Source: Actinoallomurus soli
Lineage (GTDB): Bacteria > Actinomycetota > Actinomycetes > Streptosporangiales > Streptosporangiaceae
Assembly (NCBI RefSeq): GCF_024055715.1
Contig: NZ_JAMXMV010000001.1
Location: forward strand, 682,001-746,000
Length of the DNA stretch: 64,000 bases
Direction: 5' to 3'
Within the stretch, counting starts at the first letter, position 1, and the number at the start of each line of letters is the position of its first letter. Below are positions 33,629-42,835 of this stretch, in pieces. The notes under the pieces were generated by a model. It searched no databases and was not told the origin of the DNA. It was given only the letters and a program-made list of their open reading frames with translations. The translations under genes were made by a program, and so were the position numbers.

Positions 33629-34954
33629 TCACCCGCGCCCGGCCCGGCGGTGCTCCCACGGCGCGGGCGCCGGCCCCCGCTGTGACCGCTCCTCCTCGGT
33701 GGCCGTTGTCGCCGCCGTGACACGGGTGCCGGTCGCGACGAGTGCGAGGCAGAGCAGGGCCGCGGCGGCGACCGCGGTCAGCATGACCGGGTACGACAGC
33801 CAGGCCGACAGGGTGGCGAGGACGGTGGGGAGCAGGAAGCCCGCGTACGCGAGCGTGTAGTAGACGCCCGTCAGGCCGGCCAGGTCGTCGGCGCCGGCCA
33901 TGCGCTGGATCTCCAGCAGCCCGGAGACCACCGCGATGCCGTAGCCGGCGCCCAGGATCGCCGCGGTGGCGGCCGCGAGCCAGGGCGACAGCAGCACCGC
34001 GTTCGCCGCGCACAGCGCCGCGCCGAGGAGCATCACCGCCATCGCCGCCACGGGAGCCCGCCCCGCGCGGGCTCCCGCTCCCCGCTGCAGCCTCTTGGCC
34101 ACCGGCTGCACGGCCGCGCCCATGCCCAGGGTCAGCACGGTGAGCCCGGTCGCGTACGCGAGCCCCCAGTGCCCCGCACGGGAGCCGACCAGCTGCGGCA
34201 TGACCGCGTACGCCAGTCCGGCCGCGCCGAACACCCACGGCGCCATCGGCAGCACGACCAGCCGGAACCGCCTGCGGGCGGGCGCGGGGACGCGCAGGTC
34301 GGCCGCCGGTCCCGTGAGGAGCCCTCGAAGGGAACCGCCCTCGTACGGAAGCGGCGGCCGGGTCTCCGGCACCCGCAGGAGCAGCACGGGTATCGCCACG
34401 GTCAGCAGGACATGGACGGCGTACGGGGTCACCATGGGCCACGGTCCCCACTGGGCGAGCGCGCCCGCGACACCCGCGCCGAGCCCGAATCCCGCCGTCT
34501 GGCACAGGGAGGCCCGTCGCGCGGCCAGTCCGCCGTCCGCGCCGGACGAGAGCTCCTTCACCCAGCTGCTGCCCACCGCCATGGCGACGCCGACCGCGAC
34601 ACCGGTGATCAGCCGGCCCGCGTAGAGAGGCCAGGGGCTCTGGCCGCCGAAGCAGAGGACCAGGCTCGCGACGGCCGAGGCGACGGCGCCGGCCACGAGC
34701 ACGGGACGCCGCCCGCGCCGGTCCGAGACCGGTCCGGCCAGCAGCAACCCCGGGACGAGCCCGACGACGTACGCGCCGAGGAAGGCGTCGACGCTGAGCG
34801 TGGAATAGCCGCCGAGCCGGCGATACATGAGCAGAAGCGGGGTGAACTGGTTGCCGCCCCAGCCGCAGACGAACATCGCCGCGGCGACGATCCGCCAGGC
34901 GTCCGGCCGGGACGCGGTGGCAGGGGGGTGGGCGGCTTTCCGGGTTCCAAGCAT
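33629..34954 (-). CDS. MFS transporter (second GntR-MFS operon)
   Basis: The 441-residue transporter has 12 likely TM segments, the TM2-TM3 signature GPVSDRRGRRPVL and an arginine-rich central loop. It differs from the MFS protein at 3474-4781 in sequence class (drug/sugar efflux type). It lies 91 bp after the FadR-type GntR gene at 35046, matching the order in the other operon. ATG 34954 is preferred over the long upstream frame, which is low complexity and overlaps the regulator. Substrate unknown. Confidence 0.84.
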   Translation of the reverse strand: MLGTRKAAHPPATASRPDAWRIVAAAMFVCGWGGNQFTPLLLMYRRLGGYSTLSVDAFLGAYVVGLVPGLLLAGPVSDRRGRRPVLVAGAVASAVASLVLCFGGQSPWPLYAGRLITGVAVGVAMAVGSSWVKELSSGADGGLAARRASLCQTAGFGLGAGVAGALAQWGPWPMVTPYAVHVLLTVAIPVLLLRVPETRPPLPYEGGSLRGLLTGPAADLRVPAPARRRFRLVVLPMAPWVFGAAGLAYAVMPQLVGSRAGHWGLAYATGLTVLTLGMGAAVQPVAKRLQRGAGARAGRAPVAAMAVMLLGAALCAANAVLLSPWLAAATAAILGAGYGIAVVSGLLEIQRMAGADDLAGLTGVYYTLAYAGFLLPTVLATLSAWLSYPVMLTAVAAAALLCLALVATGTRVTAATTATEEERSQRGPAPAPWEHRRAGRG

Positions 34955-35045
34955 GAAGAGGGACAGACCTTCGCGTACTGGGTGCTGGGCACGGTCGACG
35001 CCGCCGGTGAGGGCGCGGGACCGTCGAGATCGGGCCGGAGCGGCT

Positions 35046-35711
35046 TCAGCCGCCGTCGCGGACGGCAGGGTTCGGCGAGCCGTGCGTCGCGGTGAGATGA
35101 CCGAGCAGGGCCGAGGCGAAGCCGGCGTCGTCGCCGCGACGGAGGAGGTCCAGCAGGGCCTCATGCTCGTCGGCGAGCAGAGGCAGCCGCTCCGGCCGCG
35201 GGCGCAGCGCGGAGATGCTCATCCGCCGCTGACGGTCACCGAGCGTGGTGTAGAACCGGACGGCCAGCCGGTTCGCCGACGCCTCGACGATGCACCGGTG
35301 GAACGCCTCGTCCGCGTCGGCGAAGCCGGCGACGTCCGCGACCTCGGCGAGAGCGCGCTGGCGCGCCAGCAGGGCCCGCATCCTCGCGTGGTGTTCGTCC
35401 GGCAGGCCGGTCCGCGCGATGCGCTCCGCGGCGGATCGCTCGAGCGCCAGGCGCAGCTCCAGCACGTCCGCCGCCTCTCCGGGGGACACCGGTACGACCA
35501 CCGCGCCGCGCTTGGGATGGAGCGCCAGCAGTTCCTCCGACTCCAGGCGCAGGAACGCCTCCCGCACCGGCGTCCTGCTCACGCACACCCGCTCGGCGAT
35601 CTCTCCCTCGCTGATGAGGCTCCCGCCGGGGAGCTCCCCGGACAGGATGAGCTCCTTGGTCACCGTGTACGCGGTGTGAGCGGCGGACGGACGCTTCGCG
35701 GGATCGGCCAT
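35046..35711 (-). CDS. GntR-family regulator, FCD subfamily (paralogue of 4824-5447)
   Basis: The 221-residue protein has a winged helix (SEGEIAERVCVSRTPVREAFLRLESEE, then HPKRGAVVVPVS) and an FCD domain (ADEAFHRCIVEA, ADEHEALLDLL). The helix region is nearly the same as in the regulator at 4824-5447, including SRTPVREA. No Shine-Dalgarno is seen before ATG 35711. A 22-bp palindrome lies 18 bp upstream, so autoregulation and control of the following MFS gene are likely. Confidence 0.87.
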   Translation of the reverse strand: MADPAKRPSAAHTAYTVTKELILSGELPGGSLISEGEIAERVCVSRTPVREAFLRLESEELLALHPKRGAVVVPVSPGEAADVLELRLALERSAAERIARTGLPDEHHARMRALLARQRALAEVADVAGFADADEAFHRCIVEASANRLAVRFYTTLGDRQRRMSISALRPRPERLPLLADEHEALLDLLRRGDDAGFASALLGHLTATHGSPNPAVRDGG

Positions 35712-35729
35712 GCCGAGGAGCGTAGCGTC

Positions 35730-35751
35730 ATAGATGCAAGCTTGTATCTAT
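35730..35751. promoter_or_regulatory. GntR operator (second copy)
   Basis: ATAGATGCAAG (35730-35740) and CTTGTATCTAT (35741-35751) are inverted with a single mismatch, a 22-bp palindrome. The right half is identical to 5448-5458. Confidence 0.78.
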
Positions 35752-35839
35752 GAGAATCGTCACTGATTCACCGATGAGTTCCGGTCTCCCGGGCCGTTAC
35801 AGGACCGTTCGTTCGACAGCAGCACCACGGGAGGTCCGC

Positions 35840-36421
35840 ATGGCCGTGTACTCGCACATGACGATGTCGCTGGACGGATACATCGCCGATCCGCAGGACG
35901 GGATCGGTGAGCTGTTCGGCTGGTACGGCGCCGGTGACGTCACCGTGCCCAGCGCGAACGAGCAGATCTCGTTCCAGGTCGACGCCGGCAGCGCGGAGAT
36001 GCTGCGCGGCGTCCTCGCGGGCGCCGGTGCGCTGGTCTGCGGCCGCCGGTTGTTCGATATGACCGACGGCTGGGGCGAGAACCACCCGATCGGCGCGCCG
36101 GTCGTCGTCGTGACCCACAATCCGCCCGCCGACACGGCGAAGTGGCGGCGTACGACGTTCGCCGACGGCGTCGCGGAGGGCATCGCCCGCGCCAAGGAGA
36201 TCGCGGGGGAGAAGGACGTCAGCATCGCGAGCGCGGACATCGCGCGGCAGGCCCTGGACCTGGGGCTGGTGGACGAGGTCGTCGTCAGCCTCGTGCCGGT
36301 CCTGCTCGGCGCGGGAATCCCCTACTTCGCCGGCCTCACCGGCGCGCCGCACCGCTTCGACGACCCGGTGGTGATCCAGGGCAGGGGTGCGACCCACCTG
36401 CGCTACCGCGTACGCCGCTGA
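35840..36421 (+). CDS. Dihydrofolate-reductase-family protein (RibD C-terminal type)
   Basis: The 193-residue protein has the family start MTMSLDGYIADPQDGIG, the CGRRLFDMTDGW motif, IASADIARQALDLGLVDEVVVSLVPVLLGAGIPYF, and an overall length like YfjR/YwjB proteins. These bind NADPH and reduce unknown folate- or pteridine-like substrates. ATG 35840 has GGGAGG 5 nt upstream. It is divergent from the GntR gene, so the palindrome at 35730 could also affect it. Confidence 0.87.
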   Translation: MAVYSHMTMSLDGYIADPQDGIGELFGWYGAGDVTVPSANEQISFQVDAGSAEMLRGVLAGAGALVCGRRLFDMTDGWGENHPIGAPVVVVTHNPPADTAKWRRTTFADGVAEGIARAKEIAGEKDVSIASADIARQALDLGLVDEVVVSLVPVLLGAGIPYFAGLTGAPHRFDDPVVIQGRGATHLRYRVRR

Positions 36422-36499
36422 GTCGCCTGCCGCCTGCCCGAACGGTGGATGCGGCGGCCTACGCGAGGAGCCGCCGGCGTCGAAAGGACGCGTCCGTAC

Positions 36500-38359
36500 T
36501 CACCGGTGCCGGTAGTAGTCGACGGCGATCTTCGCGGCGTAATTGCCGTCGTCGGTGTCGATGACCTTGATCACGGCGGTCTCGCCGGTCTTCCGGGAGC
36601 GGAGGCAGAACACGCGTCCGGGCGGAGCCTGACGGAAGCGCACGATGGAGGCGGGAGCGCCGGCGATCCGCGCGGCGCACTGGTCCGGCGTCAACGAGCC
36701 GCTGGGGGAGACGTACGCGTCGGCCCCGTCGGGGAGCTCGAAGGCGCCGTGCCCGTCGCCGCCGCTGTTCGTGCTCATCGAGAAGGGGCCGTCCCCCTCG
36801 GCCACCGTGCCGGTCTGAAGGTCGAAGTAGTAGTTGTAGTTCGGCAGGTCCAGGCGCCGGTTCTGGTAGACCGCGACGTACGCGGACGGTGTCGCGGGGA
36901 CCGATGGGGTCACGCTCGTACGGGCGTTGGCGCGGGCGCGGTCGTCGGAGCCGGAGGGATACAGCAGCACCGCGGTCAGGACCGCGGCGGCGGCGACCGC
37001 CGTGATCATCGCGGCGACGGCCGCTCTGCGCCCGCGGCGCGTGCGGCGGGCGGCCGCCGTGCCGAGCAGGGCGAAGAACTCCTCGACGCTCCGCCCGACC
37101 CGGGTCCGGGCGGCGGCGGGCAGCCAGTCCGTGGTCGGCGCGTGGTCGCCGCAGGCGTCGATGATCTGAGCCGGGGTCGGCCGGCGTTCGGGGTCCTTGT
37201 CCAGGCAGGCGGTGATGAGCGCGCGCAGCCGGTCGTCGCCGCAGTCGAGGGCGGCCGGATCCGGGTCCGTGTGGATGATGCGGTAGAGCACTTCGCCGGT
37301 CGTCCCGTCGCCGAAGGGCGGGACGCCGGTGGCGGCGTAGGCGAGCACGGACCCCAGGGAGAAGACGTCGGCGGCCGCGGTGACCGGGCGGCCGTCGGCC
37401 TGTTCGGGGGCCATGAAGGGGACCGTCCCGACGCGTACCCCGGTCTCGGTCAGACGCGTGGCGTCCTCCGCCTGCGCGACGCCGAAGTCGATGACCTTGG
37501 GACCGGTGGCGTCGAGCAGCACGTTGACCGGCTTCAGGTCGCGGTGCAGCACGCCGGCCGCGTGGATGCTCGCGAGGGCCTCGGCGATCCCGCCGGCCAG
37601 CCGGAACACCGTGTCCGGCGGCAGCGGGCCCTCTTCGTCGATCACCTCGCCGAGGGACGGCCCGGGGATGTAGGTCGTGGCCATCCACGGCTGCTCGGCG
37701 TCGGGCGCGGCGTCGACGACCTCCGGGGTGTAGGGGCTGCGCACGCGGCGCACGGCGGCCACCTCCGCCGCGAACCGCCGCCGGAAGTGCGGGCTCTCCG
37801 CCAGATGGCTCCGGACGACTTTGACCGCGACGGGCCGCCCGGTCTTCGACGTGCCCAGGTACACCTGGCCCATCGCGCCCCCGCCCAGGCGCCCGAGCAG
37901 CCGGAACGGCCCGGCGCTCGCGGGGTCCGTGCGGGTCAGCGGCGCGATCGCCGGCGACATGTCGTCCACGGCGGACGGGTCCCGCCACGGCACCGTCTCG
38001 GGCCCGCCGGGATCCCGCGCGGCGTCGTCCGCGACCTCCGGCGGCCCGGCCTGCGGCGCGGCGTCGTCCGCGGTGATGAGCTCCGGGTGCTCGGCCTGGA
38101 GCGCGGCGTGCAACCCGCTCCACCGCTCCCGCCACTCGTCGGCGTCGCCGCCGCAGGCCGTGACGAACGCGAGGGTGACGTTCAGCGTCGGCAGCCGGCG
38201 TCCGGCGGCGGCGACCGACAGGACGGACGCCGAGTAGTGCGCTCTGCGGGCGAGCTCCCGGTAGGTGGGTGCTCCGGGCGCGTTCGTCCGTAGTTCGCGA
38301 AGCGCGACGGCGAACTCCTTGAGCGGCCCGTCCGGAACCGGCGCCTCTCGCCTGCCCAT
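36500..38359 (-). CDS. Membrane Ser/Thr protein kinase with N-terminal HTH
   Basis: The protein (about 619 residues) begins with an XRE-like helix-turn-helix (residues ~14-75; TYRELARRAHYSASVLSVAAAGRRLP). A Hanks kinase domain from about 151 has GRLGGGAMGQVY, Lys180 in AVKVV, HRDLKPVNVLL, DFGVAQ and APEQ. One TM lies near 445-467, then an extracytoplasmic C-terminal domain without PASTA repeats. ATG 38359 with GGAG is chosen; GTG 38428 would add 23 residues. The HTH-kinase fusion is a known actinomycete theme. Substrates are unknown. Confidence 0.88.
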   Translation of the reverse strand: MGRREAPVPDGPLKEFAVALRELRTNAPGAPTYRELARRAHYSASVLSVAAAGRRLPTLNVTLAFVTACGGDADEWRERWSGLHAALQAEHPELITADDAAPQAGPPEVADDAARDPGGPETVPWRDPSAVDDMSPAIAPLTRTDPASAGPFRLLGRLGGGAMGQVYLGTSKTGRPVAVKVVRSHLAESPHFRRRFAAEVAAVRRVRSPYTPEVVDAAPDAEQPWMATTYIPGPSLGEVIDEEGPLPPDTVFRLAGGIAEALASIHAAGVLHRDLKPVNVLLDATGPKVIDFGVAQAEDATRLTETGVRVGTVPFMAPEQADGRPVTAAADVFSLGSVLAYAATGVPPFGDGTTGEVLYRIIHTDPDPAALDCGDDRLRALITACLDKDPERRPTPAQIIDACGDHAPTTDWLPAAARTRVGRSVEEFFALLGTAAARRTRRGRRAAVAAMITAVAAAAVLTAVLLYPSGSDDRARANARTSVTPSVPATPSAYVAVYQNRRLDLPNYNYYFDLQTGTVAEGDGPFSMSTNSGGDGHGAFELPDGADAYVSPSGSLTPDQCAARIAGAPASIVRFRQAPPGRVFCLRSRKTGETAVIKVIDTDDGNYAAKIAVDYYRHR

Positions 38360-38742
38360 CCGTACTCCGATCACAGCGTCCGGGTCGCCTCCCGGCGGGT
38401 GAGGCGGCGGACCCACGGTATTGATCACTGACGAGGCGGGTCAACGGCCTGTCATGGCCGATCCCGGAAGGCCGCGCCGGTGACCGCCGCGAGACGCCGG
38501 GCACCGCGGGACACACGCGGCACGGGTCGCGGCCCGATGACGGCGATACGCCGCCGACCTGCGGAGAAAGGGCGCCGAACAAACCATCAAAGCCGCGAAC
38601 GAAAGATCAACGCGGAACTCTGTTCCGGCCGTCTGCGCCGGTCGAACCTGTGGGTGTCCGGCCCCGGGCGGAACGGGGTCCCTCTCCCGGAGACGAGATC
38701 CCAGGGCCCGGCGGTAGATCCCCGATATGGAGGACCACGCTC
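38360..38742. other. Divergent gap between kinase and glycosidase genes
   Basis: This 383-bp stretch holds the alternative kinase start (GTG 38428) and the GGAGG site at 38729-38733 of the glycosidase. I see no RNA gene, no other ORF with support and no convincing operator; promoters of both genes must lie here. Confidence 0.5.
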
Positions 38743-41142
38743 ATGTACGGACCGTCCCCTGGCGCGTCGCGCCGGCTCGGCGCCCGCCTCACGCTCGTTC
38801 TCGCGCTCCTGGTCGCCGTCGCCGCGGCGGTGATGTCCAGCGCCCGCGGCACCACGGCACCGGCCACCGCCGATCCGCTCTTCGGCGTCAACATGTCGTT
38901 CTACGGCCCCGACGACGCGTTCGTCACCCGGCCGCAGACACGTGAACTGTTCCGCTCCTGGGGCGTGCCGATCGTACGGGTGCCGCTGCGCGATCGCTTC
39001 GAGGACGGCACCCCGGTCGGCGACGACCAGTGGTTGTCGGCCATGCGCGCCGTACGGGACATCGGCGCGACACCGATGCTGATCATCCGCGGACCAGGCC
39101 ATCGCCGGACCGTCGACGACCTGAAGCAGACCGACCTGCACCTGCTCGACCTGATCCACCAGGTCTTCGGGGACGGCACCGCCTACCTGGAGTTCGGCAG
39201 CGAGCCCGATCTGCCGGGCGTCGACGTGCCCGCCGCCGACTACACGGTGGCCTGGAACACGGTGGTGCCCGCGCTGAAGAGCCGTTATCCGAAGGCGAAG
39301 TACCGCTATGTCGGGCCTGCCTCCTGGCGGGTCGACCACGACTACGTCAAGTACCTCGGCGCCTTCGTCGCCGGAGCGACGCCCGAGCCGGACTTCCTGT
39401 CCTGGCACGAATACGTCTGCGGCACCACCGGCGGCTCCGACTGGAAGCAGACCTGCGAGAGCCATCTGGCCAACTGGCAGACGCACGTCACCGACGTCGA
39501 GATGACCGTCCAGGGCGAGATCGGCAGGCAACTGCCGTACTTCATCTCCGAGTGGAACGCCGACTCCGACGCCAAGGGCTCCGTCTACACGGAGGCGAAC
39601 GCCGGCTACCTCGCGTCGTGGACGACCACGGCGATCGAGCGGCTGCGCGCGCTCCGCCCCGCCCCGTCCGGAGCGATGATCTACACCGCCACCGACCACC
39701 GGGGATTCGGCCTGGTCACCGGCGCCGACCAGGTCACCGCCCAGGGCCGGGCGTTCCAGGCGGCGATGACGGGCTCGGCCACGGTGACGCAGCCGAAGAC
39801 CGACTCACCGTCGCAGCCCGCATCACCGATCCCCGCCACCGGGCCCGCATCCGGCACGACGCCCGGCACGGACTCGTCCCCCGGCACGGATTCGCCCTCA
39901 AGTTCGGATTCGTCCTCCGGGGCGGACTCGTCCCCCGGCACGGATCCGTCCTCCGGGGCGGACTCGTCATCCGGCCACGACTCTTCCTCCGGCGACGCTT
40001 CGCCCCCGGCGTCACCGCCGACCGGGACCCCGTCACCCGACTCGGAGTCGTCCTCCGCCACTCCCGGCGGGCCCGGGGCCACCGGGAACCGGTACTACGT
40101 CACTCCCGGCGGTGACGACGCGAAGGGAGACGGGACGAGCGCCCACCCGTGGGCCACGATCCAGCACGCCGCGGACACGCTCACGGTAGGGAACGCCGGT
40201 GCCACCGTGCACGTCGCCGACGGCACCTACGCCGAGTCCGTCAGCACCACGAAGAGCGGGCACGCGGGCGGATACCTGACGTTCGAGGCCGAGCACCCGG
40301 GCAAGGCGGTCATCGCTCCGAAGACCTCGAAGTTCCCCTTCGAGAGCAAGGGGGACTACGTGCGCATCACCGGGTTCGACATCAGCGGCGCGGGAGGCGC
40401 GTGGAGCGGCATCCTTCTCTGGGGACATCACAACGTCGTCCAGGGGAACCACGTGCACGACGTGCTGACGCACCTCGCGCCGAAGGACTGCGACGGCAGC
40501 CCGGGCGGGCAGGCCATCGGCGACGACGCGTCGGCCTCCGACAACGCCTTCCTCGGCAACCGCGTCGACCACATCGGCCCCTACCCGACCGCCTGCGAGT
40601 ACGTCCACGGCATCTACCCGTCCGGCGGCGCGGACCTCATCCAGAACAACATCGTGTCGCAGACGTCGGGCAGCGGCATCCGCTTCAACCACAACGCGAA
40701 GGGCGCCACGATCGCGAACAACCTGTCGTTCGCCAACGCGAACCACGGGATCTACATCACGGGCGGCGACTCGACGGCGGACCACTTCGTGATCACGAAC
40801 AACATCGTGCGCGACAACGCGATGTACGGCATCAACGTGCGCAGTGACGCGAACGGCCCGCACAACCAGTACCGGAACAACCTCTTCTTCGACAACCACA
40901 AGGGCGGGTACGGGCTGGACAACAGCGAGGAGTTCACGCCGCCGAACACCTCGGGAACGCTCGACGCCGACCCCCGGCTCGTGCGCTACGCGACGGACGG
41001 CACGGGTGACTACCACCTGACCGCGGACAGCCCGTGCGTCGACGCCGGAACCACCACCGGCGCCCCGTCCGACGATCTCGACGGCGTCGAACGCCCCGCC
41101 GGCCGCGGCGTCGACATCGGACCGTACGAGTTCACCCGCTGA
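38743..41142 (+). CDS. Secreted glycosidase (GH39-like clan A) fused to beta-helix domain
   Basis: The 799-residue protein has a signal peptide (about 1-43). A TIM-barrel glycosidase domain (about 45-350) follows, with acid/base Glu154 in FGSEPD and nucleophile Glu270 in FISEWN. A Ser/Asp/Pro-rich linker (about 350-445) then leads to a right-handed beta-helix, lyase-like domain (about 450-799; repeated N-rich strands such as IVSQTSGSGIRFNHN). GGAGG lies 9 nt before ATG 38743. The two glycan-active folds could together attack a complex polysaccharide, or the beta-helix could be the binding part. The exact GH family is not certain. Confidence 0.82.
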   Translation: MYGPSPGASRRLGARLTLVLALLVAVAAAVMSSARGTTAPATADPLFGVNMSFYGPDDAFVTRPQTRELFRSWGVPIVRVPLRDRFEDGTPVGDDQWLSAMRAVRDIGATPMLIIRGPGHRRTVDDLKQTDLHLLDLIHQVFGDGTAYLEFGSEPDLPGVDVPAADYTVAWNTVVPALKSRYPKAKYRYVGPASWRVDHDYVKYLGAFVAGATPEPDFLSWHEYVCGTTGGSDWKQTCESHLANWQTHVTDVEMTVQGEIGRQLPYFISEWNADSDAKGSVYTEANAGYLASWTTTAIERLRALRPAPSGAMIYTATDHRGFGLVTGADQVTAQGRAFQAAMTGSATVTQPKTDSPSQPASPIPATGPASGTTPGTDSSPGTDSPSSSDSSSGADSSPGTDPSSGADSSSGHDSSSGDASPPASPPTGTPSPDSESSSATPGGPGATGNRYYVTPGGDDAKGDGTSAHPWATIQHAADTLTVGNAGATVHVADGTYAESVSTTKSGHAGGYLTFEAEHPGKAVIAPKTSKFPFESKGDYVRITGFDISGAGGAWSGILLWGHHNVVQGNHVHDVLTHLAPKDCDGSPGGQAIGDDASASDNAFLGNRVDHIGPYPTACEYVHGIYPSGGADLIQNNIVSQTSGSGIRFNHNAKGATIANNLSFANANHGIYITGGDSTADHFVITNNIVRDNAMYGINVRSDANGPHNQYRNNLFFDNHKGGYGLDNSEEFTPPNTSGTLDADPRLVRYATDGTGDYHLTADSPCVDAGTTTGAPSDDLDGVERPAGRGVDIGPYEFTR
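39850..40000. repeat. Linker repeat in the glycosidase gene
   Basis: Degenerate repeats of ~30 bp encode SSGADSSPGTD-like units of the Ser/Asp/Pro linker between the TIM barrel and beta-helix. They mark a flexible, length-variable spacer. Confidence 0.75.
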
Positions 41143-41157
41143 CCGACGCGCGGACCA

Positions 41158-41189
41158 CCGCGCCGCCGGTCCATCGACCGGCGGCGCGG
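41158..41189. terminator. Bidirectional hairpin terminator
   Basis: CCGCGCCGCCGGT (41158-41170) and ACCGGCGGCGCGG (41177-41189) form a perfect 13-bp stem with a 6-nt loop in the 80-bp gap between convergent genes. No U-tract follows, which is common in actinomycetes. Confidence 0.8.
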
Positions 41190-41222
41190 CCGCCTGCGCC
41201 GGGGTCCGGATCCGCGGTCCCG

Positions 41223-41708
41223 TCAGGCGTCGTACTCGAGTTTGAACTCGGCGATCACGAGGTCCAGTGGCCGGTCGGCGTTGTGAGCGACCCGGAGGGC
41301 GAGCGGCACGTCCGGGGACACGAAGATGGCCCATGCCTTGGCGAAGCACTGCATCCCGGGAGAGGGCGGGCGGTGCTCCGTGCAGGTCGTGTCCGCCACC
41401 CCGAAGGGATCGCGGACGAACTGGTCGCGGAGCTCCGTCGCCGCGTCGCCCGACGCGGACTCCCACTGGACCATCGCGTACAGCCGGCCCCACGCCTCGT
41501 GCGCCGGCCAGATCAGCCCGCTCTCCGGGTCGGAGGGGAAGGGATGGTCGACGCCGTTCCGCGTCTGGGCGTGCATGTTCTCCGCGTCGTAGGACTCGGC
41601 CGCCCCGTACGGGAAGCGGACGACGTGGTACGAGTCGCCGGACGGGACGGACTGCGGGCCACCGTCACGGTCGGCGTCGAACTTCAGCGAGCACACCCGT
41701 ACTGCCAT
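41223..41708 (-). CDS. Conserved protein of unknown function
   Basis: The 161-residue protein starts at ATG 41708 with GGAGGAG upstream, good evidence of a real gene. It is acidic and rich in Trp and His, without signal peptide or TM, and has stretches such as SYHVVRFPYGAAESYDAE, GLIWPAHEAWGRLYAMVQW and LALRVAHNADRPLDLVIAEFKLEYDA. The last part looks like a beta-sandwich or lectin-like strand pair, but I do not recognise a family. Its 3' end faces the hairpin terminator. Confidence 0.72.
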   Translation of the reverse strand: MAVRVCSLKFDADRDGGPQSVPSGDSYHVVRFPYGAAESYDAENMHAQTRNGVDHPFPSDPESGLIWPAHEAWGRLYAMVQWESASGDAATELRDQFVRDPFGVADTTCTEHRPPSPGMQCFAKAWAIFVSPDVPLALRVAHNADRPLDLVIAEFKLEYDA

Positions 41709-41839
41709 GGCTCCTCCAGCGCATCCCGGCGATCTTTCGAGGTCGGCATGATCGCGGCGGAGCGCCCGGCGGGTCAACCGGCGGGGACCACCTCCGGCGT
41801 CGTCCCCGCCGACAGCGGCGGGGCGCCCCCGCGGCCGCC

Positions 41840-42520
41840 TCAGGCCACGACGGGCGCGGACAGGTTCCGCTTGACGTTCCGGCTCACCTCGTCGGCGAGG
41901 ATCTCCGCGGTGTCCGCGGCGAGCCCGTCCAGCGCGACCTCGGCGATCACGGCCGGGTCGGACTTGGGGGCGGTGACCCCCGAGGCCATGTCGGTGTCCA
42001 TGTACCCGACGTGCAGGCCGGCGACGTGGATCCCCTTCGGGGCCAGCTCCTGGCGCAGCGCGTTGGTCATCGCCCAGCCGGCGGCCTTGGCCGCGGCGTA
42101 CGCACCGATGGACGGGGCGTGCCATCAGGAGAGCACGGACAGGACGTTCAGGATCGCGCCGCCGCCGTTGGCCTCGATGATCGGCGCGAACGCCCGTGTC
42201 ACGTCCAGCGTGCCGAAGTAGTGCGTCTCCATCTCGCGGCGGATGTCCCCGACGTCGCCGTCGATCAGGGACGTGCTGGTGAAGATGCCGGCGTTGTTGA
42301 TCAGCAGGGTGGCGTCCGTCGCCACGGCGGCCGCCTCCCGCACCGAGGCCGGGTCGGTGATGTCCAGCCGCAGCGGCACGGCGCCGGGGACGTCCACCGC
42401 CTCGGGGCGCCGGGCGGCGGCGTACACCTTGGCCCCGCGCTCGACGAGCCGGGTGACCAGGTGCCGCCCGAACCCCCGGTTTCCGCCGGTCACCACCGCC
42501 ACCGAACCTTCGATCTTCAT
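41840..42520 (-). pseudogene. Short-chain dehydrogenase/reductase broken by one in-frame TGA
   Basis: Reading from ATG 42520 (AAGGAG upstream), the SDR motifs VTGGNRGFGRHL and LINNAGIF are intact. After VLSVLS the frame meets TGA at 42127-42125, then continues in the same frame as W-H-APSIGAYAAAKAAGWAMTNALR, with the catalytic YxxxK in YAAAK, to a stop at 41840. One base change (TGG to TGA) would explain it. So this is a recent pseudogene, a sequencing error, or a read-through case. Normal length would be 226 residues. A TetR remnant is divergent. Confidence 0.8.
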
Positions 42521-42552
42521 CATCTTCTCCTTCCGCCCGATCTCGATGGGGT

Positions 42553-42790
42553 GAATATGACCGGGCGCTCGCCGTCGTCGCCCTCCAGCGGTACGGCGCC
42601 CGGCATCCCGCACGGGAGCTGGCCACCGGGGACGGCGAGCCCCTGGCCCGGCTGCGGGCGCACTTCGAGTCGCGCCTGGGAGGGCAGCCTCATCAGGGCC
42701 CGCGCCGACCGCTCGGCCGAGGCGTTCGCGTCCTTCTTCGCCCTCGTCTTCGGCGCGCTCCTCCCGGCCGGCGACCGCGAGCCGGCCTGA
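42553..42790 (+). pseudogene. TetR regulator remnant next to the SDR
   Basis: Plus-strand sequence reads ALAVVALQRYGARHPARELATGDGEPLARLRAHFESRL in one frame, then after about 42685 a second frame gives RARADRSAEAFASFFALVFGALLPAGD and a TGA at 42790. This resembles the effector domain of a TetR protein, with a frameshift and no HTH. SDR genes commonly sit divergent from a TetR repressor, so both partners have decayed. Confidence 0.6.
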
Positions 42791-42835
42791 TCGAGGCGGT
42801 CCTCGGCCCGGCAGGCCCGGCGAGGTCCTTCCGGC

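Noticed and set aside
42125-42127. TGA in the SDR gene as a selenocysteine codon
   Set aside because: SDR enzymes have no selenocysteine at this site, and a Trp codon changed by one base explains it better. I saw no clear selenocysteine insertion hairpin.
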